The position numbers and the translations under genes are program-made. A stretch of DNA of 64,000 nt from Mesorhizobium sp. WSM2240 (GTDB lineage: Bacteria > Pseudomonadota > Alphaproteobacteria > Rhizobiales > Rhizobiaceae): NCBI RefSeq assembly GCF_040438645.1, contig NZ_CP159253.1, forward strand, positions 4,392,501 through 4,456,500. Direction: 5' to 3'. Of the stretch, positions 57,655 through 64,000 are shown in pieces; the stretch's first letter is position 1, and the number at the start of each line of letters is the position of its first letter. The notes under the pieces were generated by a model that was given only the letters and a program-made list of their open reading frames with translations, was not told where the DNA came from and ran no database searches.

Positions 57655-59238
57655 TCAATGCAGCGTCGGCACGCCCGCATCCAGCGAGGCGACGGTCTTC
57701 AGCGCGCCGTCGAGCATGTCGCCTTTTTCGTCCTTCAGCGCCGCTTCGCGCAAGCGCCGCAGCCAGTCCGCAGCATCCGGCCGCCCGGCAAGCAGCGGCA
57801 GGCCTGACAGCACGCGGTCGAATTTCGACTGCGCGCGGGCGTGCGTATCGCTGTAGCCCTTGATCAGCCGACGACAATTCAGGATCTCGACCGCCAGCGC
57901 GTAGTCGCTCGCGGCATGGTCGAGCGCCAGCCGGTACCAGCGCTCCAGATGCGCGCTCTCCACCTGATGGCGCAGCAGTTTCCGGCGCCAGCGTCGCAGC
58001 CCGCCGACCAGCCACAGCGCTGAGAAGCCGAGCATGCCGTCGGTGCGGATGCGTCGCCCGCGATTGATGCGCCGGTCGATGAAAGCCGCGAGGCTCGGGC
58101 GGCTTTCGATGTAGCGGCCGAGCCCGGCCGGCAGCGCGCCGCAGAACTCCTCGACGCGCGGATGGAAATATTCGGTGACCTGAAGTACCGAGCCTTCCGC
58201 CACGCCGACCTCGCGGCGCACGCGCCGGTCGCGGGTCGAGCGCGTCTTCAGGTCGGCTACGCGGATCATGTCGTCGTAGCACATGGCGTTGGCGAGGTGC
58301 TTGGCCGCGGCGATCGAGAGCGCATGGCCCCACCCGGCGCGTTCGAGGCCTACCGCCTGATCCAGCCGGTTCAGATATTCCGCGCCATAGGCGAGGTCCT
58401 GGTAGTCGACGACCTTTTGCAAGCCGCGCCCGGCCATGTCACGCATCGGTTCCGGATAGGCGGCGACACGCGCCTGCAGCTTTTGCCATCGGTTCAGCAG
58501 GTGGTCCGGTCCGAGCACGCCTTTTGCACCGACCGCTTGTTGCGCGGCATTCATTCCGTCCGATGTCTTAGCAGGACCGGCGAGCACGTTGCCCTGATGC
58601 GCCCGCTCATATGCCCCCGCAAACGCCGCCAGGCTGGCCTTCACGCCACGGCCCGAAGCCAGGATGGTCTTTTCGTAGTTTTCGCGCGGGAAGGGCAGAG
58701 CGCCGGAACCGGCCAGCGCACCGAGCAGGCTGGCTGAAATCATAGAGCCGTTCTCGGCGGCGATCTTTTCCATGTCGAAGGCGATGAAGCGCTTCGCGGC
58801 ATTCTCCGCGGTCGCGAGCACTTTGGCGGAAGGCGCGCGGCCATCGCCCGGCTCGATCTTTTCCGACACCGCCGCGATCCGGTGCGACGAAGCGATTACC
58901 GTGGTGCGGTCGGCTGTCACGAAGCCGCGCATGATGGCGCGCCCCGCCTCCATCAGTTCGGCCGCGATCAGTATGTCGACGTCGCCCGGCGAAGGCGACA
59001 GCGCGAAGACCGGCTGCCGCCCGAGATCGCGGCACATCTCGACATAGTAGATCGTAGCGCCGGTGCGCTGCGCCACGCCGGCCACCGAGGTCGATTGCGC
59101 GAGATAGCCGCTGCGTTCGGCTACATCGGTGATCCAGTCGGCCAGCACGCCGCCGCCCTGCCCGCCGACCGCGAGCACGGCGAGCTTTATGATGCGGCCC
59201 TCATCCGCCTGCGGATCGGGGGAAGCCAAGGCGTTCAT
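57655..59238 (-). CDS. iorB: Indolepyruvate:ferredoxin oxidoreductase beta subunit with DUF6537 extension
   Basis: 527 residues. The N-terminal 200 are the IorB/KOR-gamma-like domain (IIKLAVLAVGGQGGGVLADWITDVAERSGYLAQSTSVAGVAQRTGATIYYVEM). The remaining 300 residues, beginning near NRWQKLQARVAAYPEPMRDMAGRG, form the DUF6537 domain usually fused in aerobic IOR-type enzymes. Works with IorA to decarboxylate aryl-pyruvates to acyl-CoA with ferredoxin reduction. ATG at 59238 is one base after the iorA stop. Confidence 0.91.
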   Translation of the reverse strand: MNALASPDPQADEGRIIKLAVLAVGGQGGGVLADWITDVAERSGYLAQSTSVAGVAQRTGATIYYVEMCRDLGRQPVFALSPSPGDVDILIAAELMEAGRAIMRGFVTADRTTVIASSHRIAAVSEKIEPGDGRAPSAKVLATAENAAKRFIAFDMEKIAAENGSMISASLLGALAGSGALPFPRENYEKTILASGRGVKASLAAFAGAYERAHQGNVLAGPAKTSDGMNAAQQAVGAKGVLGPDHLLNRWQKLQARVAAYPEPMRDMAGRGLQKVVDYQDLAYGAEYLNRLDQAVGLERAGWGHALSIAAAKHLANAMCYDDMIRVADLKTRSTRDRRVRREVGVAEGSVLQVTEYFHPRVEEFCGALPAGLGRYIESRPSLAAFIDRRINRGRRIRTDGMLGFSALWLVGGLRRWRRKLLRHQVESAHLERWYRLALDHAASDYALAVEILNCRRLIKGYSDTHARAQSKFDRVLSGLPLLAGRPDAADWLRRLREAALKDEKGDMLDGALKTVASLDAGVPTLH

Positions 59239-59239
59239 T

Positions 59240-61393
59240 TCAGGCATCCGCGAAGGACAGCCGGCGGCGCTCACGCCAGCCTTGCAGCCAACCGATCACC
59301 TTGCGGCGCTGCCGCTCGGCGAAGCGGTCCCACCGGCCCGGATTGTGCACCACGTCGGCGCGGTAGAAGGACGGGCAGAGCACGGCGGCATCCGCCACTT
59401 CGCCGCAATTGCCGCAGCCGACGCAGCTCTGGTCGATATGAGCTACCGGATCGTCGCGCAGCGGGTCGTCGAGCGACTTGACCGACAGCGACGGGCAGCC
59501 GGAAAGCCGCATGCAGGCGTGGTCGCCGGTGCAGATGTCCTCGTCGACGCCGAATTTCGGCTTCACGACGCGCTCGCCGCCCTTGATCGCCTTGTCGATC
59601 AGCGGCTTTTCGCGGCGCTGCCGGTTCAGCATGCATTCCGACGACGCGACGATGACCTTCGGCCCCGTCTCTTCGGTCGTCAACGCCTCGCGCAGCGTCT
59701 CTCGCATCTTGCCGACGTCGTAGGTCCGCTCGAGGTGGCGCACCCATTTGACGCCCATGCCCTTCACCGCCTCGGTGATCGGATGTTTCGTCGCCTTGGA
59801 GCGGTTCTCGGCGCGCGACGACAGGATGTCCTGGCCGCCGGTGGCGGCCGAATAGAAATTGTCGACGATGACGATGACGCCGTCATTCTTGTTGAACACG
59901 GCGTTGCCGATCGAGGAGGTCAGGCCGTTGTGCCAGAAGCCTCCGTCGCCGAGAAAGGAGATCGACCGCCGCTTGGCGTCGGGAGAATTGAACGCCGAAG
60001 CCGACGCAGGGCCGAGGCCGTAGCCCATGGTCGTCGCGCCGAGTTCGAACGGCGGCATGATCGAGAACAAGTGGCAGCCAATGTCGGAGGCGATGTGGTG
60101 CGGCCCGAGTTCCTGCTCGACGAGCTTGGTGGCGGCGAAGATCGGCCGCTCCGGGCAGCCGACGCAAAAGCCCGGGGGCCGGCCCGGCACGATAGCGGCG
60201 AGGTCGGTGATCTCGTCGGCAGAGCCGGTGCGGTTGGGCGCGCGGATCTGCACCGGCAGCATGTGCGGCGCGGCCTGGCGCAGGAAGGCGCTGACCCCGT
60301 CCAGCATCACCTGGCCGGTATATTCGCCGGCCATCGGCAAGAACTCCTTGCCGGAGATTTTCGTGCCGCGCCCTGCCTTGTGGAGCATAGCGGCGAACGC
60401 CTGCTCGATGTAGTTCGGCTGGCCTTCCTCGACCACCAGCACCTCGTCCTTGCCCTCGCAGAAGCGCAGGAACTCGTCGTCGATCAGCGGATAGACGGCG
60501 TTGAGGACATAAATAGGCACCTGCGTTTCGCCGAAATTGTCGGCCAGGCCCATGCGCTCCAGCGCCCTTATCACTGCGTTGTACATGCCGCCCTGGCATA
60601 CGATGCCGACCCTGGCGTCTTCCGGCCCGAAGAACTCGTTGATCTTCTGCGCCTTGATGTATTCGACCGCCGCCGGCCAGCGCTTCGCCACCTTCTCCTT
60701 CTCGTGCAGGAAAGAGGCCGGCGGCAGCACGATGCGGCCTGTGTCGCGGCGGGGCGAGGACAGGGCGTCGGCGACCGTCATTGCCGGGCGCTTGTTGTCC
60801 CTGGCGGTGAAGTGGCCATGGACGTGGCAGCAGCGGATGCGGACCAGCAGCATGACCGGCGTGTTCGACGCCTCCGAGAGTTCGAAGCCGTGCTCGACCG
60901 CCTTGACGATCGACGGCAGGTTCGGCCGCGGGTCGAGCAGCCAGACCTGGCTCTTCATCGCGAAAGCGTGGCTGCGCTCCTGCATGATCGAGGAGCCCTC
61001 GCCGTAATCCTCGCCGACGATTATCAGCGCACCGCCGGTAACCCCGCCGGAGGCGAGGTTGGCCAGCGCGTCCGACGCGACATTGGTGCCGACGGTCGAC
61101 TTGAAGGTCGCAGCGCCCCGGATCGGATAATGCACCGAAGCCGCCAGCATGGCGGTCGCCGTCGCCTCCGAGGCGCTCGCCTCGAAATGCACGCCCAGCT
61201 CGCCCAGAATGTCTTGAGCGTCCGCCAGCACGTCCATCAGATGGCTGATCGGCGCGCCCTGGTAGCCGCCGACATACCCGACGCCGCATTCGAGCAGCGC
61301 CTTGGTGATGGCCAGAATGCCCTCGCCCGAGAACTTTTCGCCCGCCCCGAGCCGGAGCTTTTCGACTTCCTTCGCGAAAGATCGTTCAGCCAT
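59240..61393 (-). CDS. iorA: Indolepyruvate:ferredoxin oxidoreductase alpha subunit
   Basis: 717 residues. TPP-binding domains: GYVGGYQGAPISHLMDVL near the start, central GCPERPIFAATKLVEQELGPHHIASDIGCHLFSI and FLGDGGFWHNGLTSSIGNAVFNKND (the GDG...N TPP-Mg motif). A C-terminal ferredoxin-like segment has C-x5-C-x5-C (CTGDHACMRLSGCPSL) and CVGCGNCGE for Fe-S clusters. Converts indolepyruvate or other aryl-2-oxoacids to acyl-CoA plus CO2. Start ATG at 61393 with GGAAAGGAG; translated just before iorB. Confidence 0.93.
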   Translation of the reverse strand: MAERSFAKEVEKLRLGAGEKFSGEGILAITKALLECGVGYVGGYQGAPISHLMDVLADAQDILGELGVHFEASASEATATAMLAASVHYPIRGAATFKSTVGTNVASDALANLASGGVTGGALIIVGEDYGEGSSIMQERSHAFAMKSQVWLLDPRPNLPSIVKAVEHGFELSEASNTPVMLLVRIRCCHVHGHFTARDNKRPAMTVADALSSPRRDTGRIVLPPASFLHEKEKVAKRWPAAVEYIKAQKINEFFGPEDARVGIVCQGGMYNAVIRALERMGLADNFGETQVPIYVLNAVYPLIDDEFLRFCEGKDEVLVVEEGQPNYIEQAFAAMLHKAGRGTKISGKEFLPMAGEYTGQVMLDGVSAFLRQAAPHMLPVQIRAPNRTGSADEITDLAAIVPGRPPGFCVGCPERPIFAATKLVEQELGPHHIASDIGCHLFSIMPPFELGATTMGYGLGPASASAFNSPDAKRRSISFLGDGGFWHNGLTSSIGNAVFNKNDGVIVIVDNFYSAATGGQDILSSRAENRSKATKHPITEAVKGMGVKWVRHLERTYDVGKMRETLREALTTEETGPKVIVASSECMLNRQRREKPLIDKAIKGGERVVKPKFGVDEDICTGDHACMRLSGCPSLSVKSLDDPLRDDPVAHIDQSCVGCGNCGEVADAAVLCPSFYRADVVHNPGRWDRFAERQRRKVIGWLQGWRERRRLSFADA

Positions 61394-61403
61394 GGTGCGT
61401 CTC

Positions 61404-61530
61404 CTTTCCTTCTCCCCGTTCACAGGGAGAAGGTGGCCAGAAGGGCCGGATGAGGGGCAGCGCAGGCGGCGACGGTTGGCCCCACCCCTCACCTGCCTGC
61501 TGGCATCCTCTCCCGGTTAACGGGGAGGGG
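61404..61530. repeat. Dispersed palindromic intergenic repeat
   Basis: Two hairpins: CCTTCTCCC-8-GGGAGAAGG (61408-61433, perfect) and CCTCTCCCG-GTTAA-CGGGGAGG (61507-61528, one bulge), with CCCCTCACC between. Related to the element at 8314. The first hairpin touches the iorA ribosome site. Confidence 0.65.
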
Positions 61531-61570
61531 GGACGCTGCCGCAATGCGTTCACCAAGTACACCATCGCGC

Positions 61571-62053
61571 TCAGATCTCGTGTTTCCGGATGTTCCGCAG
61601 CATCTTCTGCAGCGTCACGATCAGCGCCGAATATTCGGCCTCGTCTATGCCGGCGAACATTTTCTCGAATTCCTCGTGCATGGCCGGCCAGGCGCGGGCG
61701 AACTCGGCGCGGCCGTCATCGGTCAGGAAAACCTTGCGCACGCGGCTGTCGTCCTCGCAGGCCTCGCGCCGCACCAGCCCCTGCGCCTCCAGCGCATCGA
61801 GCGTGCGGCTCATCGTCGACTGCTCGATCACCGTATAGACGGCAAGGTCGTTGACGGTGACGCCATCGGCGACCGACAGCACCGCCAGCGCCCGCACCTT
61901 GGGGACGGTCAGCCCCTGCTTCTTCAAATCCTCGCGCAGGCTGGCATTGTAGCGGCCCATGATGCGGTTCATCAGATAGGGCGCGAATTGCTGCAGACCT
62001 ATCTCGCCGAGCGTAGAGGCGCGCGGCTTCTTCTCAGGCAGGCTCTGGTCCAT
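61571..62053 (-). CDS. MarR family transcriptional regulator
   Basis: 160 residues: FAPYLMNRIMGRYNASLREDLKKQGLTVPKVRALAVLSVADGVTVNDLAVYTVIEQSTMSRTLDALEAQGLVRREACEDDSRVRKVFLTDDGRAEFA, a clear MarR winged helix. Its ATG (62051-62053) shares ATGA with the stop of the FAD enzyme gene, so it is co-translated with that enzyme and likely regulates the whole cluster. Confidence 0.93.
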   Translation of the reverse strand: MDQSLPEKKPRASTLGEIGLQQFAPYLMNRIMGRYNASLREDLKKQGLTVPKVRALAVLSVADGVTVNDLAVYTVIEQSTMSRTLDALEAQGLVRREACEDDSRVRKVFLTDDGRAEFARAWPAMHEEFEKMFAGIDEAEYSALIVTLQKMLRNIRKHEI

Positions 62054-63624
62054 CACAGCCTCCCCGCCAGCAGATAGCCGGAGCCGCCGCCCAAGCCCGC
62101 GCCCGGATGGGTCGATGCGCCGATGTGGTGCAGGCCTTTGATGCCGGTGTCGTGGTTGCGGCTGCCCTTGAACGGCCGCCACAGAAACGACTGGTCGATC
62201 GCCGACGACCCGCCATAAGGGTCGCCGCCGACGAGATTGATGTTCATCGCTTCCAGATCGGCCGGCGAATACGCCTTCCGCGCGATCACGCTGTCCCTGA
62301 AGCCGTCGATGTGGGCGGAGAGGATCGCCTCTGCCCGATCGGCATAGGCTTCGCTCAGCGCCTCGGTCCATACGCCGTCGGCGGGCGTTTCGAGCTTTCC
62401 CGCCGCATCGCCCTTGATGCGCCGCGGCGCTTCCGGAAGCTGCAGCCACAGGATAGCCTTGCCCTCGGGACAGCGCGACGGGTCGAGCACGTGCGGCTGG
62501 CCGACGCAGATCGTCGGCGTCTCCGGCAGCATGCCCCTCGCCGCCTCGTTGCAGGCCTTGGAGACGCCGTCGAGACCCGGCGCCAGATGCAGCAGCGCAA
62601 CCTTATCCAACCCCTCGCCGCGCCAGGCCGGAATTCTGTCCAGCGCATAGTGGATCTGGAAATTGCCCTTGCCGTAGCGATAGCGCTTCAAATCTTCGGC
62701 AACGCCCGCCGGTTCCCTGCCCTTCAGCAGCCTGCCGTAGAGCTGGGTCGGGGTGACCGAGCAGATCACGCTTTTCGCAGCAGCGATTTTCTCGCCCGAG
62801 GCGAGCTGCACGCCGATGGCGCGGCCATTCTTCTCGATAATGCTCTCCACATCGGCGTTGACGCGGATCTCGCCGCCACGCTCGGCTATCAGCCTTTCGA
62901 AGGCGGTGAGTATGTTGCGCGCACCGCCCTTGACGATCGGCGCGCCGGCCGCCTCCAGCGCAAAGGCTATGACCTTGCTGATCTGACCGGAGAACGCGTC
63001 ATCCGGCCCCAGTCCGGCATGCAGTGCCCACGGAGCCCACAGCGCGCGCGAAAGCTCGGAACCGTAAGCGGTTTCGAGCCAGCCGCGCGCCGGAACCAGA
63101 GCATCGCCGAAAAACGCCGCAAATTGGCGCGGGCCGCGCAGCCACGCCTCGCGCGCAAGCATTTTCCCCGTCGGAAACGACCACATCGAACCGCCGAGCA
63201 GGCCGAACAGCAATCCGGCATTGGCCTCCACCGCACCGACGTCGCGGCCATATTGCTCGCCATCGCCTGCCGCTGCCGCCTCAAGCGCGGCGATGTTGGC
63301 GGCGCGGTCGGTGCGGTGGATAAGATGGGAGCCGTCGGGCCGCAGCACGCCGGTCGGCATGCTCGTATTGCAGAACTCCAGCCCGTGCCGCGCCAGGTCC
63401 TTGCCGAGCGCCGCAAACGCCGGCGAAGTGGTGAACAGCACGAAGGTCGTCGCCATCACGTCGTGGACGAAGCCCGGCGCGGTGATCTCGTCCGTGCGGA
63501 TGCAGCCGCCGATCCGGTCGTTGCGCTCCAGCACCAGCACCTTCGCGCCCTTGCCCGACAGCATCGCAGCGCAGACCAGCGCATTGATGCCGCTGCCGAC
63601 GATGATGTGGTCGGGCGCGCCCAT
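62053..63624 (-). CDS. Phytoene-desaturase-like FAD-dependent oxidoreductase
   Basis: 523 residues. Rossmann motif IIVGSGINALVCAAMLSGKGAKVLVLERNDRIGGCIRTDE and C-terminal LHHIGASTHPGAGLGGGSGYLLA match the CrtI/phytoene dehydrogenase-like NAD(P)/FAD family, of which many non-carotenoid members occur in rhizobia. No other carotenoid genes are here. The ATG at 63624 lies 11 bases after the stop of the upstream cyclase-family gene. Confidence 0.9.
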   Translation of the reverse strand: MGAPDHIIVGSGINALVCAAMLSGKGAKVLVLERNDRIGGCIRTDEITAPGFVHDVMATTFVLFTTSPAFAALGKDLARHGLEFCNTSMPTGVLRPDGSHLIHRTDRAANIAALEAAAAGDGEQYGRDVGAVEANAGLLFGLLGGSMWSFPTGKMLAREAWLRGPRQFAAFFGDALVPARGWLETAYGSELSRALWAPWALHAGLGPDDAFSGQISKVIAFALEAAGAPIVKGGARNILTAFERLIAERGGEIRVNADVESIIEKNGRAIGVQLASGEKIAAAKSVICSVTPTQLYGRLLKGREPAGVAEDLKRYRYGKGNFQIHYALDRIPAWRGEGLDKVALLHLAPGLDGVSKACNEAARGMLPETPTICVGQPHVLDPSRCPEGKAILWLQLPEAPRRIKGDAAGKLETPADGVWTEALSEAYADRAEAILSAHIDGFRDSVIARKAYSPADLEAMNINLVGGDPYGGSSAIDQSFLWRPFKGSRNHDTGIKGLHHIGASTHPGAGLGGGSGYLLAGRL

Positions 63625-63635
63625 CGCGGCGCTGC

Positions 63636-64000
63636 CTAGCCTCGCGGCACGAGCGCCAGCACCCGGGTCGGGCTGCCGGTGCCGTTCTCGATCTTGAGCG
63701 GCGCTGCGATAAGGATCGCGCCCTTCGGCGGCAGTTTGTCGAGATTGCAGAGGCTCGCCAGCCCGTAGCGGTTGGCCTTGTGCATCAGGCTGTGCGCCGG
63801 GAATGGCGGCTGCATGCCGCCGGCCTGGCCGGCGTCGGTGCCGATCGTCTCGCTGCCCCAGCCGATGGCGCCGGTCGAGATGATGTACTCGATCGCTTCT
63901 GCCGTCGGTCCGGGCGTGTGCGGGCCCGTGTCGTTGGCGTTCAGGAACTCGGCTTCCGAACCGTTCCGCTTGTACCAGTCGGTGCGCATCACCACCCACT
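63636..64000 (-). CDS. Cyclase-family (kynurenine formamidase-like) protein, 5' end outside the window
   Basis: C-terminal part of a cyclase/kynurenine-formamidase-type hydrolase: VVMRTDWYKRNGSEAEFLNANDTGPHTPGPTAEAIEYIISTGAIGWGSETIGTDAG and LPPKGAILIAAPLKIENGTGSPTRVLALVP. The metal-binding HxGTHxD motif would be in the missing upstream part. Followed immediately by the FAD enzyme gene, so part of the same operon; possibly an aromatic-catabolism hydrolase. Confidence 0.88.
   Translation of the reverse strand, partial: WVVMRTDWYKRNGSEAEFLNANDTGPHTPGPTAEAIEYIISTGAIGWGSETIGTDAGQAGGMQPPFPAHSLMHKANRYGLASLCNLDKLPPKGAILIAAPLKIENGTGSPTRVLALVPRG

Noticed and set aside
59129..61453. 774-codon open frame antisense to iorA/iorB
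   Set aside because: Opposite two well-supported genes, with no motif or ribosome site.

Overview
The window reads as a high-GC alphaproteobacterial chromosome, most likely order Hyphomicrobiales (Rhizobiales) and close to Mesorhizobium or another Phyllobacteriaceae member. The grounds are the conserved blocks lysC-ptsP, prfA-prmC-DUF4167-clpB, secA/parvulin/argJ/GNAT/mutT and comF-grxC-Nit-DUF1178, together with rhizobial-type dispersed palindromic repeats. The genus is inference; no database search was possible.

Layout. 1-5.5 kb: the end of an M23 peptidase, a DHA2-type MFS exporter, an L,D-transpeptidase, a MmcQ/YjbR protein and a conserved protein of unknown function. 5.9-8.2 kb: an ECF sigma factor followed by a Tat-targeted ferritin-like gene split by an ochre stop, and a Tat/HiPIP-type iron-sulfur gene with an odd 3' end. 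8.4-23.2 kb (minus strand): clpB with a heat-shock-type promoter, DUF4167, prmC-prfA, an ABC exporter, a large ACP-FAAL-PlsC fusion, ptsP and lysC. 23.3-25.2 kb: a small unknown gene and a divergent quinone reductase/TetR pair with a visible operator. 25.3-34.5 kb: secA divergent from a parvulin, then a TetR/small membrane protein pair, an arginase-family gene, argJ, GNAT and mutT.

34.5-38.5 kb: a type III polyketide synthase, methyltransferase and FAD oxidoreductase in a tightly coupled operon, then two small envelope genes (one a Flp pilin). 38.5-44.8 kb: a methyltransferase, comF, grxC, a nitrilase-family amidase, DUF1178, a HEATH-motif protein, a MarR/EamA pair and ubiG. 45-52.5 kb: two class III nucleotidyl cyclases, a helix-hairpin-helix protein, a polysaccharide flippase with a CelD/BcsL-type acyltransferase, and a LuxR-type regulator with an alpha/beta-hydrolase domain. 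52.5-57.6 kb: small stress or secreted proteins, an acyl-CoA synthetase, a Crp/Fnr regulator, tRNA-Leu(CAA), a YqaA-family protein and DsbB. 57.6-64 kb: an operon-like set with indolepyruvate:ferredoxin oxidoreductase subunits (IorB, IorA), a MarR regulator, a phytoene-desaturase-like FAD enzyme and a cyclase-family hydrolase that runs off the window.

How the genes fit together. Most are housekeeping: translation termination, protein export, proteostasis, PTS-Ntr and lysine/arginine biosynthesis. The accessory material sits between these blocks. The most distinctive items are the ACP-FAAL-PlsC protein beside an ABC exporter (a possible self-contained acyl-lipid making and exporting unit), the type III PKS operon (probably a methylated, oxidised alkylpyrone or phenolic lipid), and the decaying sigma factor/ferritin/HiPIP module. 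Compared with the gene order I recall for other Rhizobiales, the secA-to-ubiG segment appears inverted relative to lysC. No phage, transposase, integrase or CRISPR array was seen.
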